Of a DNA stretch of 64,000 nt, positions 26,986 through 35,299 are shown piece by piece. The position numbers were made by a program, and so were the translations under genes. This DNA is from Thiobacillus sp. (lineage in GTDB: Bacteria; Pseudomonadota; Gammaproteobacteria; Burkholderiales; Thiobacillaceae): NCBI GenBank assembly GCA_018263115.1, contig JADFDC010000001.1, forward strand, positions 62,001-126,000, read 5' to 3'. The stretch's first letter is position 1; each line of letters begins with the position of its first letter. The notes below the pieces were generated by a model that made no database searches, was not told the origin of the DNA, and saw nothing but the letters and a program-made list of their open reading frames with translations.

Positions 26986-28226
26986 ACCACCTGCACCGAA
27001 TTGATGGACGCCTTTTCCTGGAGGAGGTGTCCCTCGAAGACTTGGCACGCGAGTATGGCACCCCCTTATATGTCTATTCGCAAGCCGCACTGACCGAATC
27101 CTTCCAGTCTTACGAGCGGGCGCTTGCCGGATTGCCTCATTTGATCTGTTACGCCGTCAAGGCAAACGGCAACCTGGCCATCCTCCAGCATTTTGCCAGA
27201 CTGGGGGCCGGGTTCGACATCGTGTCCGGCGGTGAGCTGGCGCGGGTGATCAAGGCCGGCGGGCAAGCGTCAAAGATCGTGTTTTCGGGTGTGGGGAAGA
27301 CAGAGCCAGAGATGCGGGCAGCCTTGGACGTCGGAATTCGATGCTTCAATGTTGAATCCGAAAGCGAGCTGGCTCGGTTGAGCCGATTGGCGAAAGAGAT
27401 GGGGAAAATCGCTCCAGTCTCCTTCCGGGTCAATCCGGATGTCGATCCTAAAACCCATCCCTACATCTCCACCGGGTTGAAGCAGAACAAGTTTGGCATC
27501 CCGATTGATCAGGCCCCAAAGCTATACCTGCAGGCGGCGGACTTGCCCGGCATTGAGGTTGTTGGAGTCGATTGCCACATTGGTTCTCAACTGATCGACC
27601 TGGCCCCCATCGCGGACGCGCTCGACCGCGTGCTCAATCTGGTAGACGCACTGAAATCTTTGGGGATCGAGCTTAGGCACATCGATATTGGTGGCGGGAT
27701 CGGTATTCGCTATCGGGATGAAACGCCGCCGGATATGGCGGCCTACCGGGACATTCTGATTTCACGCTTCAAGGGGCGTTCCCAGGAAATCATTGTCGAG
27801 CCTGGCCGCTCGCTGGTGGGGAACGCGGGTTTGCTGCTTACCCGTGTTGAATATGTAAAGTCTGGCGACAGCAAGAATTTCGTTGTAGTTGATGCCGCCA
27901 TGAACGATCTCATGCGGCCGGCGCTCTACGACGCCTTTCATGACATCGTCCCGGTTCTGGATTCCGGAGACTTGGGAATGACCTGCGATGTTGTCGGCCC
28001 AGTGTGCGAAACCGGCGATTTTATTGGCCTTGAGCGGAGCCTGGCTGTAAAGGAAGGGTCGCTGTTAGCGGTACTTTCGGCGGGCGCATACGGCATGAGC
28101 ATGAGCTCCAACTACAATAGCCGCCCTCGCGCGGCAGAAGTACTGTTGAACAAAAACGAAATCAGGCTCATCCGAGAACGGGAATCCATCGAGGGGCTGA
28201 TGGCTGGAGAATGGCTTGTTTACTAG
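26982..28226 (+). CDS. lysA: Diaminopimelate decarboxylase
   Basis: PLP enzyme making L-lysine from meso-diaminopimelate. The PLP lysine is in HLICYAVKANGNLAIL, the glycine-rich phosphate-binding segment in HIDIGGGIGIRY, and the substrate-binding EPGRSLVGNAG and cysteine region DVVGPVCETGDFIG are present. Length 414 aa is normal. Overlaps lptM by 4 bp. dapF is not next to it in this window. Confidence 0.97.
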   Translation: MNHLHRIDGRLFLEEVSLEDLAREYGTPLYVYSQAALTESFQSYERALAGLPHLICYAVKANGNLAILQHFARLGAGFDIVSGGELARVIKAGGQASKIVFSGVGKTEPEMRAALDVGIRCFNVESESELARLSRLAKEMGKIAPVSFRVNPDVDPKTHPYISTGLKQNKFGIPIDQAPKLYLQAADLPGIEVVGVDCHIGSQLIDLAPIADALDRVLNLVDALKSLGIELRHIDIGGGIGIRYRDETPPDMAAYRDILISRFKGRSQEIIVEPGRSLVGNAGLLLTRVEYVKSGDSKNFVVVDAAMNDLMRPALYDAFHDIVPVLDSGDLGMTCDVVGPVCETGDFIGLERSLAVKEGSLLAVLSAGAYGMSMSSNYNSRPRAAEVLLNKNEIRLIRERESIEGLMAGEWLVY

Positions 28227-28549
28227 CTTTCAGAGGGGACCTGACTTTTAGGAACGGCTTTAAAATAGTATCGCCTCAATATCATTTGTGGATGCGCCAC
28301 ATTTTTGATCAGAAATATTTCAAATATCCTCAACTAATTGTTGAAGTGTCCGAAAAAGTATCTAGAATGAGGCTCACCAAGCGGAGCTTTGGTATCGCCC
28401 GCCCCAAGCGGGTTTCGGAAGTTTCTCGAATTGAAGCCTTCGAAAATTGATGCCGGATGTGGATGCCACGCTTTGGAAGTGCATTTACAAACCTCTGCAC
28501 GCTTTATTCGTAGTAGTAGTGAATTTGTTCAACTTCTAAGGAGTGATGT
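28227..28549 (+). promoter_or_regulatory. 323-bp intergenic region with promoter-like sequence before the histone-like gene
   Basis: No convincing gene is present (the 79-aa track ORF has no family features or good start). The segment is AT-richer than its surroundings. TTGAAG (28341-28346) and TAGAAT (28363-28368) with a 16-bp spacer form a plausible sigma70 promoter, implying a leader of roughly 175 nt before the AAGGAG ribosome-binding site of the histone-like gene. Confidence 0.5.
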
Positions 28550-29167
28550 ATGGCAACTGCAAAGAAACCCGCAGCCAAAAAACCGGCTGCCAAGAAGCCC
28601 GCAGCCAAAAAAGCTGCACCCGCAAAGAAACCCGCTGCAAAAAAGCCTGTAGCCAAGAAAGCAGCCCCCAAAAAGCCCGCTGCCAAGAAGCCTGCAGCTA
28701 AAAAGCCGGCTGCAAAGAAAGCAGCGCCCAAGAAACCCGCTGCCAAAAAGCCTGTAGCCAAGAAAGCGGCGCCCAAGAAGCCCGCTGCCAAAAAGCCTGC
28801 AGCCAAGAAAGCGGCTCCCAAGAAGCCCGCTGCCAAAAAGCCTGTAGCCAAGAAAGCGGCTCCCAAGAAGCCCGCTGCCAAGAAGCCGGCCGCGAAAAAA
28901 GCAGCACCCAAGAGACCCGCAGCCAAGAAGCCGGCTGCAAAGAAAGCAGCGCCCAAGAAGCCTGCTGCTAAAAAGCCTGCTGCTAAAAAGCCGGCTGCAA
29001 AGAAAGCAGTTGCAAAGAAACCTGCTGCTAAAAAACCGGCTGCAAAGAAGGCCGCTCCCAAGAAGCCTGCTGCAAAGAAGGCCGCTCCCGCCAAGCCTGC
29101 CCCTGCGGCAGCGCCTGCGCCGGCACCTGCTCCTTCTATGCCAGTCATCAAGCCATTTGGGCTTTAA
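28550..29167 (+). CDS. AlgP/histone H1-like Lys-Ala-Pro repeat protein
   Basis: 205 aa consisting almost entirely of AAKKPAAKKPAAKKAAPKKP-type repeats with a short non-repetitive end (PSMPVIKPFGL). It resembles AlgP/AlgR3 and other histone H1-like bacterial proteins that bind DNA through the lysine-rich tail. The start is preceded by AAGGAG at good spacing and the gene is followed by a strong terminator, so it is a monocistronic, probably abundant protein. The DNA itself is a tandem degenerate repeat and so prone to copy-number change. DNA-binding is inferred from composition. Confidence 0.85.
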   Translation: MATAKKPAAKKPAAKKPAAKKAAPAKKPAAKKPVAKKAAPKKPAAKKPAAKKPAAKKAAPKKPAAKKPVAKKAAPKKPAAKKPAAKKAAPKKPAAKKPVAKKAAPKKPAAKKPAAKKAAPKRPAAKKPAAKKAAPKKPAAKKPAAKKPAAKKAVAKKPAAKKPAAKKAAPKKPAAKKAAPAKPAPAAAPAPAPAPSMPVIKPFGL

Positions 29168-29191
29168 GAGTCAAGCCGGATTCGGCAAGAC

Positions 29192-29219
29192 AAAGGGGGC
29201 CCATGTGGCCCCCTTTTTT
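29192..29219 (+). terminator. Rho-independent terminator after the histone-like gene
   Basis: GGGGGCC and GGCCCCC form a 7-bp GC-rich stem with a CATGT loop, followed by TTTTTT; the preceding AAA makes it possibly bidirectional. It is 25 bp after the stop codon. Confidence 0.93.
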
Positions 29220-29412
29220 CAATTCAGGCACCCCCCGCGCATAGAGCGCATGACATCCATTAAGTCAGTTCTCACTCATCTGGCTAACCCGTTTCGCAAC
29301 AGGCTTCCTCAAAACTGTCTATTTAAGTTGTGATTCAAGGGAAGATGGTGTGCCCCTGTTATTCTGATGATCGTGTGCCATGCAATGAACTTACGGGTAG
29401 GATAAGGTTTTC

Positions 29413-30492
29413 GTGCAAATGATGTTCGCCATGCAAACGACTCTGCTCATGCTTATGCTCTCATCCGGGATTGCCTGGGCGCAACCGCCTGGTGGTAATC
29501 AGCCTGTACCAGTCAGGATGATGCAGGTACAGTCCGCTCCGGTATCAGATATTGTCACCGCGGCCGCAACGCTTGTTCCACATGAGCAAGTCATTCTCAG
29601 GCCCGAGATTGATGGCCGGATTGTGAGTCTTACTTTTCGCGAAGGGCAAGCCATCAAGAAGGGCAACGTCATCGTCAAACTGGATGACGCCGAGCAACGT
29701 GCCGCGCTGGCGGCAGCAGTAGCCGATCTGAAACTTGCAGAGAGCCGGTTCAAGCGCAATGCGGAACTGGCCGGAAAGGGTTTCATCAGTCAGCAGGCGC
29801 TGGATGAAGCGCAAGCCAATCTGGATATTGTGAAAGCAAAGGTCCAGGAAGTTAGGGTTGCGTTGGCGAGAACGGTCATTCGTGCGCCTTTCACGGCATT
29901 GGCGGGTTTGCGCAAAGTCAGCCCGGGTGCCTATGTCAAGAAAGGCGATGACATAGTTGAACTGGCGGCCATCGACCAGCTCAATCTTGATGTCAGGGTA
30001 CCCGAAGTGTATTTGCCCCTGGTGAAAATCGGACAGCTTGTCAGCGTAACGGTTGACGCAATGCCAGGCCGGACATTCAGCGGGAAAGTCTATGCCATTG
30101 AGCCAGTGGTGGATCTGGCGACACGCGGTGCCCTGGTCAGGGCGAGAATTCCCAATACAGCCGGCAACCTGAAACCAGGCATGTTTGCCCGTGTGTCGGC
30201 TGACCTGGGCAGAAGGCCCAATGCAGTCGTGGTCCCGGAACAGGCTATCCTGCCCAAGGGCAAACAGACATATATATATAAGGTAATCGAGGGCAAGGCC
30301 GATCTGACCCCGGTGCAGATCGGCCGCCGTTCGCCTGGACAGGTGGAAGTGGTTTCAGGTGTCAAGGCAGGAGACACGATCGTGGTGGATGGCCTGCTTA
30401 AACTGAAGCCGGGCGCCCCGGTGGCGCCGGTTGAAGCCGTCATGCAGATGATGCAGAAGATGCAGCAGCAAAAACCCGGCGCCAAGCCCTGA
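29413..30492 (+). CDS. RND efflux periplasmic adaptor (membrane fusion protein)
   Basis: HlyD/AcrA-type adaptor: N-terminal signal (MFAMQTTLLMLMLSSGIAWA), lipoyl half-motifs (ILRPEIDGRIVSLTFREGQAIKKGNVIVKLD), alpha-hairpin (about 95-150), second lipoyl half (TVIRAPFTALAGLRKVSPGAYVKKGD) and beta-barrel. The start may be the GTG at 29413 or the ATGs at 29419/29422/29431; a GGATAAGG lies just upstream. It precedes the RND pump by 29 bp. No outer-membrane channel gene is nearby, so a channel encoded elsewhere is likely used. Substrate unknown. Confidence 0.92.
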   Translation: MQMMFAMQTTLLMLMLSSGIAWAQPPGGNQPVPVRMMQVQSAPVSDIVTAAATLVPHEQVILRPEIDGRIVSLTFREGQAIKKGNVIVKLDDAEQRAALAAAVADLKLAESRFKRNAELAGKGFISQQALDEAQANLDIVKAKVQEVRVALARTVIRAPFTALAGLRKVSPGAYVKKGDDIVELAAIDQLNLDVRVPEVYLPLVKIGQLVSVTVDAMPGRTFSGKVYAIEPVVDLATRGALVRARIPNTAGNLKPGMFARVSADLGRRPNAVVVPEQAILPKGKQTYIYKVIEGKADLTPVQIGRRSPGQVEVVSGVKAGDTIVVDGLLKLKPGAPVAPVEAVMQMMQKMQQQKPGAKP

Positions 30493-30521
30493 ACAGTCGA
30501 AACTGAAGGCGCCTTAACTAC

Positions 30522-33500
30522 ATGGTCCTCTCATCCCTGTCCATCAGTCGGCCGGTGCTGGCCACGGTCATGAGCCTCATGATCGTACTGCTTGGCGTGA
30601 TTTCCTTCGACCGCCTGCCTGTCCGTGAATATCCCAATATCGATGCGCCCATCATGTCGGTACGCACCGTGTTCAAGGGCGCATCCGCTTCAGTCATTGA
30701 AAGCCAGGTCACCCAGCCACTTGAAGATTCCTTGTCTGGCATCGAAGGCGTGCGGACAGTCAAGTCCGTAAGCCGGGAAGAAGTCAGCCAGATTACAGTT
30801 GAATTCCTGCGCGAGCGTGACCCCGAGGCCGCGGCCAATGATGTCCGCGACCGTGTGGCAAGGGTTCGCGGCCTGTTGCCAGAAGCAGCAGATGATTCAA
30901 TAGTGGCCAAAATCGAAGCGGACGCGCAGGCGATCATCTGGCTGGCCTTTTCCAGTGACCGGCAAAGTCCGCTGGAGATCACTGATTACGCCGATCGCAT
31001 CGTCGCGGATCAATTGAAAACCCTGCCGGGTGTGGCCTCGGTCATCGTTGGCGGAGAGCGCCGATATGCCATGCGCGTGTGGCTGGATGCCCAACGGCTG
31101 GTGGCGTATGGATTGACCGTCCAGGATGTGGAAGCGGCCCTGCATTCACAGAACGTGGAATTGCCTGCCGGGCGCATCGAAAGTGACATGCGCGAATTCA
31201 CGGTCCAGGCTTCCACGGATCTGAAAACGCCGGAAGAATTCGGCAATGTGATTATTCGCCAGGTGGGCGGCACGCCGGTGCGTATTCAAGATGTGGGACG
31301 GGTTGAACTGGGGGCGGCAGACGATCGCAATATCGTCCGCGTCAATACCCAGCCTGCTGTCGGTTTGGGCATCGTCAAACAGGCCACGGCAAATACGCTG
31401 GAAGTCGCGCGGGCGATCAAAGCCGAGATCCCCAGGCTACAAAAAAACCTGCCGCCGGGCATGAAGCTGCAAATCGGCTTTGACAGCTCGATTTTCATCG
31501 AGAAAAGCATTGACGCGGTATACAAGACCATGGGAGAAGCCCTGGTGCTGGTGGTGGCAGTGATTTTCCTGTTCCTGCGTTCCTGGCGCGCCACGCTGAT
31601 TCCCTTCGTCACCATCCCGGTTTCACTTATCGGCGCGTTCGCTTTTCTTTACATGTTTGGTTTCACGATCAACGTGCTGACCTTGCTTGGACTGGTGCTC
31701 GCCATTGGCCTGGTGGTGGACGACGCGATTGTCATGCTGGAAAACATCTACCGCCATATCGAGGAAGGCATGCCGCCGATGGAAGCCGCCCGCAAAGGCG
31801 CCAGGGAAATCGGCTTCGCGGTGTTGGCCATGACGCTCACGCTGGCCTCGGTATTCGCGCCGCTGGCGTTTGCCACCGGCAATACCGGGCGGCTGTTTAC
31901 GGAATTTGCCTTGACGGTAGCAGCCGCTGTGCTGGTATCTGGCTTTGTGGCCCTGACGCTCACGCCCATGATGTGCAGCCGCCTGCTTAAACATGAAACC
32001 CGTCACGGGACGCTGTTCATGCTGGGAGAACGGATACTGAATGGCATGAACCGGGGTTACCGGAATTTGCTGGCCCATATCCTGAATGCCCGCTGGATAA
32101 CCATAGCCCTGTTTGTTCTGGCGGCCGTCGCAGCCTGGGGGCTGATGAAATCCCTGAAATCGGAGCTGGCGCCAACCGAAGATCGAGGTTTCTTCATCGG
32201 TTTCATGCTGGCGCCGGAAGGCTCGACCATGGCGTATACCGACCAGTATGCGCGGCAACTGGAAGGAATTTATCAATCAGTGCCGGAAATCCGGACGGCA
32301 TTTGTCGTCGTGGCGCCAGGGCTGGAGCGACCCAACCCGGTTAACACCGCACTTTCTTTTGTGATGCTGAAGCCTTGGGAAGAACGCGCGCGCAGCCAGA
32401 TGGAGATAACCCAGTCGCTGGGGCCGCGCATGTTTGTTTCCATGCCGGGCGTGCTCGCGTTTCCCATCAACCCGCCGTCGCTGGGACAAAGCTTTCGCAA
32501 CCCGCCTCTGCAATTTGTCGTGCAGGCGCCGACTTATCAGGCACTGGATGAGGCGCTGGAAAAACTCATGGCCAAGGTCAGGATCTATCCTGGGCTGGTC
32601 AATGCGGATACCGACCTCAAGCTCAACAAACCGCAACTTTCCGTTTCGGTCAATCGGGACAAGGCGGCAGACATGGGTGTAGGCGTGGACAGCATCGGCC
32701 GGACGCTGGAATCGCTGATGGGCGGGCGCGAAGTCACCCGATTCAAGCGGGAGGGAGAACAATATGACGTCATCGTTCAGCTTGATCCCAAAGATCGGGC
32801 GACGCCACAGGATCTGGGCGTGGTGTATGTGCGGGGCGCGGATGGCGATCTGACGCCGCTGTCCAATCTGATTGCGATCGAAGAAACCGTGGCGCCCAAG
32901 GAACTTAATCACTTCAACCGGCAGCGGGCGGCCATCATCTCGGCAAATATCGCACCCGGCTATACCCTGGGTGATGCGCTGACATTCATGGATCAGGCGG
33001 CAAAGGAAACCCTGCCGGCCAGTTTCCAGACCACGCTTGATGGACAATCGCGAGAGTTCAGGGAATCCGGAAAAACCCTGCTGGTCACTTTTGGACTGGC
33101 GCTGGTATTCATTTATCTCGTGCTGGCCGCGCAGTTTGAAAGTTTCAGGGGACCGCTTGTCATCATGCTGACCGTGCCGCTGGCCATGACTGGCGCGTTG
33201 CTGGCGCTGAAACTGACAGGCGGCACGCTTAATGTATATAGCCAGATCGGGCTCATCATGCTGGTGGGGCTGATCACCAAGCACGGAATTCTGATCGTGG
33301 AATTTGCCAACCAGCTCAGGGAACAGGGCAGAACCGTGCACGATGCGGTGGTGGAGGCGGCCGCGCTACGGCTGCGCCCAATCCTGATGACCACTGCCGC
33401 CATGGTGTTGGGTGCGGTGCCGCTGGCCATTGCAACCGGAGCGGGAGCCGAATCACGTTCGCCAATCGGCTGGGTAATTGTTGGTGGATTGTTGTTGGGT

Positions 33501-33575
33501 ACGCTATTGACGCTGTTCGTCATTCCAGTCGCGTATACCTTGTTGTCGGGCAAAGTCAGGCCCGTTTCTCAGTAA
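30522..33575 (+). CDS. RND efflux pump permease (AcrB/MdtB-like)
   Basis: 1017-aa inner-membrane drug/proton antiporter: SLSISRPVLATVMSLMIVLLGVISF opening helix, large periplasmic loops, and the proton-relay helix with GLVLAIGLVVDDAIVMLENIYRHIEEG (paired acidic residues). The second half repeats the topology, with SQIGLIMLVGLITKHGILIVEFANQLREQG. It forms a pump with the upstream adaptor. Family groups it with multidrug HAE1-type transporters; the true substrate is not visible. Confidence 0.94.
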   Translation: MVLSSLSISRPVLATVMSLMIVLLGVISFDRLPVREYPNIDAPIMSVRTVFKGASASVIESQVTQPLEDSLSGIEGVRTVKSVSREEVSQITVEFLRERDPEAAANDVRDRVARVRGLLPEAADDSIVAKIEADAQAIIWLAFSSDRQSPLEITDYADRIVADQLKTLPGVASVIVGGERRYAMRVWLDAQRLVAYGLTVQDVEAALHSQNVELPAGRIESDMREFTVQASTDLKTPEEFGNVIIRQVGGTPVRIQDVGRVELGAADDRNIVRVNTQPAVGLGIVKQATANTLEVARAIKAEIPRLQKNLPPGMKLQIGFDSSIFIEKSIDAVYKTMGEALVLVVAVIFLFLRSWRATLIPFVTIPVSLIGAFAFLYMFGFTINVLTLLGLVLAIGLVVDDAIVMLENIYRHIEEGMPPMEAARKGAREIGFAVLAMTLTLASVFAPLAFATGNTGRLFTEFALTVAAAVLVSGFVALTLTPMMCSRLLKHETRHGTLFMLGERILNGMNRGYRNLLAHILNARWITIALFVLAAVAAWGLMKSLKSELAPTEDRGFFIGFMLAPEGSTMAYTDQYARQLEGIYQSVPEIRTAFVVVAPGLERPNPVNTALSFVMLKPWEERARSQMEITQSLGPRMFVSMPGVLAFPINPPSLGQSFRNPPLQFVVQAPTYQALDEALEKLMAKVRIYPGLVNADTDLKLNKPQLSVSVNRDKAADMGVGVDSIGRTLESLMGGREVTRFKREGEQYDVIVQLDPKDRATPQDLGVVYVRGADGDLTPLSNLIAIEETVAPKELNHFNRQRAAIISANIAPGYTLGDALTFMDQAAKETLPASFQTTLDGQSREFRESGKTLLVTFGLALVFIYLVLAAQFESFRGPLVIMLTVPLAMTGALLALKLTGGTLNVYSQIGLIMLVGLITKHGILIVEFANQLREQGRTVHDAVVEAAALRLRPILMTTAAMVLGAVPLAIATGAGAESRSPIGWVIVGGLLLGTLLTLFVIPVAYTLLSGKVRPVSQ

Positions 33576-33741
33576 TCGTCAACTTTCCGGACTAGCCTGT
33601 CGGGGCTTCGTCAGAATCCCTGGCCCAAATTCGCTGAGTACGATTTGCTGCCGTAGAAAATCCTTGATTTCACAGGTTTTTCATTTTTCGTCGCTATCAT
33701 TCCGGCCTGGCACACAGTCTGCAAGAAAGGAAGCACCCAGG

Positions 33742-34017
33742 ATGAATGAAGGAGCAAAGGAAATGGAACTCGACAACGGCACAGCAGTAAGCATCAGTCT
33801 GGTTGAAGATAATGGCGGCAAGGACAGGGTTGCTTTTACGCTCAGCAATGGCGAATGCGACCTCAAGCTGTCTCCGCACCAGGCACGTGTTCTGGCGACA
33901 GAACTGATCATGGCGGTTAACCGGGCAGAAGTTCGTGGCAATCTTCGCCGCAGCCAGAATTTGACTCGGCCGGCGGAACCCAGCCGCAGCATGTTTCAGC
34001 AGGCGTTTGCCAAGTAA
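33742..34017 (+). CDS. Small conserved-looking hypothetical protein
   Basis: A 91-aa soluble protein (MNEGAKEMELDNGTAVSISL... ending RSMFQQAFAK) with a beta-rich N-terminal half and a helix LSPHQARVLATELIMAVNRAEVRG. No family recognised. The track ORF starts at 33664; the ATGs at 33742 and 33763 are better candidates (GAAGGAG precedes the second). It lies between the RND pump and the thioredoxin gene and is followed by hairpins. Function unknown. Confidence 0.65.
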   Translation: MNEGAKEMELDNGTAVSISLVEDNGGKDRVAFTLSNGECDLKLSPHQARVLATELIMAVNRAEVRGNLRRSQNLTRPAEPSRSMFQQAFAK

Positions 34018-34027
34018 GGATTTTCAG

Positions 34028-34047
34028 ACGAGCCGGCTTCGGCTCGT
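34028..34047. other. Perfect stem-loop after the small hypothetical gene
   Basis: ACGAGCCG and CGGCTCGT form an 8-bp stem with a GCTT loop, 11 bp after the stop codon. No T-tract follows, so it may stabilise the 3' end of mRNA rather than terminate. Confidence 0.6.
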
Positions 34048-34091
34048 ACATGGGGACCCCAGCCGGATTTCTGGCTGCCCACACCAAGAAG

Positions 34092-34163
34092 ACCGCGCAT
34101 TGCGCGGACCCGTCGCCCGTGATAGGGTGGCAATTGCGGCGCGGCTTTAACCGCGCCGTTTTT
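34092..34163 (+). terminator. Hairpin plus intrinsic terminator just upstream of the thioredoxin gene
   Basis: CCGCGC-ATT-GCGCGG (34092-34106) is followed by CGGCGCGG-CTTTAA-CCGCGCCG-TTTTT (34137-34163), a textbook intrinsic terminator ending 45 bp before the thioredoxin ATG. The GCGCGG of the first hairpin could alternatively pair with the CCGCGC of the terminator, so an attenuator is conceivable; simple termination of upstream transcription is the default reading. Confidence 0.75.
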
Positions 34164-34208
34164 ATTGGCTTACTTTCCCATTATCTCTCTGAACATATCT
34201 GGATCAAC

Positions 34209-34577
34209 ATGGCAGCCCTCGAACTCAACAAGGACAACTTTCAGCAAACCATTACGGGCAATGACGTCGTTATTGTCGATTTCTGGGCGCCCTGGTGCGG
34301 GCCCTGCCGCGCGTTTGCCCCCATTTATGAAGCCGCTTCGGACAAACACGAAGGTATCGTGTTTGCCAAGGTCAACACCGAGGCCGAGCAGGAACTGGCC
34401 GCTGCCTTCAATATTCGTTCCATCCCGACCCTGATGGTTTTCCGTGAACAAATTATCATTTTTTCCCAACCCGGTTCGCTGCCTGCTTCGGGCCTGGATC
34501 AGTTGCTGGGTCAGGTGATGGCGCTGGACATGGACCAGGTGCGCAAGGAAATCGCCGAGGAAAACCAGAAAGCGTAA
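34209..34577 (+). CDS. Thioredoxin family protein
   Basis: 122-aa cytoplasmic thioredoxin with active site VDFWAPWCGPCRAFAPIYE (about 23-41), the RSIPTLMVF cis-proline segment and an acidic helical C-terminal extension (QVRKEIAEENQKA) longer than canonical TrxA. The track ORF starts at 34050, but the ATG at 34209 gives the family N-terminus MAALELNKDNFQQTI. It resembles the thioredoxins annotated as TrxA/Trx-2-like in betaproteobacteria. Convergent with hda (7-bp gap). Confidence 0.92.
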   Translation: MAALELNKDNFQQTITGNDVVIVDFWAPWCGPCRAFAPIYEAASDKHEGIVFAKVNTEAEQELAAAFNIRSIPTLMVFREQIIIFSQPGSLPASGLDQLLGQVMALDMDQVRKEIAEENQKA

Positions 34578-34584
34578 CGCCGAA

Positions 34585-35223
34585 TCAGGTCAGCAGGGTT
34601 TTCAATAGCGGCAAGGTGACGCGACGCCGCGTTTGCAAGCTGTACCGGTCGAGCGCTTCAACCACTTGCAATAAATAGCCCAGATCACGGCCATGGCGGG
34701 TTAACAGCCAGGCCGCGATGGCGGAATCCAGCTTGAACCCCAGACTCTTTGCATGCAAGATCAAGGCAGCCCGTTTGTCCTCGTCACTCAAAGGCTGCAG
34801 CCGGTAAACAAGGCCCCAGCCCAGGCGGGTGCGCAGATCATCGCGAATACTCAAACCCGCGGGTGCGTTTTCGCCGGCGGCAATCCACAGCTTTCCCGCG
34901 GACCTTGCATGGTTGAATGCGGAAAAAGCATTGATCTGGACTGACTCCGCAAGCTGCGCGACATCATCCAGGGCGATCAGCCTGATATCGGCCGGAATGT
35001 CATCCGCGCCATTCCACAGCAAAGTGCCGGGTTGCCCCGCCAGCGCGCGAAGCAAATGGGTTTTTCCGCTGCCCGGCGGGCCCCATAGATAGAGGGATTT
35101 CTCGGTAGTTTCCCCGGCTTGCCATTTTCGAAGCAGGCAGACGAGTTCAAGGTTGGGACCGGCGATGAAGTTGTCCAGGCTCGGGCTGGCGGCGGGCCGG
35201 ATATCGAGAAGAAGTTGCTGCAT
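34585..35223 (-). CDS. hda: DnaA-related regulatory inactivator Hda
   Basis: Short AAA+ protein that, with the beta clamp, stimulates DnaA-ATP hydrolysis after initiation. The N-terminal clamp-binding motif reads MQQLLLDI, Walker A GPPGSGKTH (about 49-57), Walker B LIALDDV, and there is no DNA-binding domain IV, as expected. The ATG at 35223 gives 212 aa; the track's 61-residue upstream extension has no family match. Divergent from nadA by 76 bp. Confidence 0.93.
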   Translation of the reverse strand: MQQLLLDIRPAASPSLDNFIAGPNLELVCLLRKWQAGETTEKSLYLWGPPGSGKTHLLRALAGQPGTLLWNGADDIPADIRLIALDDVAQLAESVQINAFSAFNHARSAGKLWIAAGENAPAGLSIRDDLRTRLGWGLVYRLQPLSDEDKRAALILHAKSLGFKLDSAIAAWLLTRHGRDLGYLLQVVEALDRYSLQTRRRVTLPLLKTLLT

Positions 35224-35299
35224 GGGACGTGAGCATAAGGCATAAAACGCGCATCCGGCTATACTCCGGTTTTGTTGTTGCTGCGCTGGAATCAAACGA

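Noticed and set aside
28211-28450. 79-aa ORF after lysA
   Set aside because: Overlaps the lysA stop, AT-rich, no family features; the segment looks like a promoter/leader region.
28504-29151. 215-aa minus-strand ORF rich in AAGFLAAGFFA
   Set aside because: It is the complement of the lysine-alanine repeat gene; low-complexity repeats in the GC-biased complement leave the opposite frame open. The plus-strand gene has a ribosome-binding site and terminator.
28550-29167. CRISPR or tandem-repeat array suspicion at the histone-like gene
   Set aside because: Repeats are short, in-frame codon-level variations of one protein, with no unique spacers.
32277-33341. 354-aa antisense ORF within the RND pump gene
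   Set aside because: Shadow frame of a GC-rich pump gene; plus-strand protein has complete RND motifs.
34050-34208. 53-residue upstream extension of thioredoxin
   Set aside because: It would be translated through an intrinsic terminator and hairpins, and the thioredoxin family N-terminus begins at the ATG at 34209.
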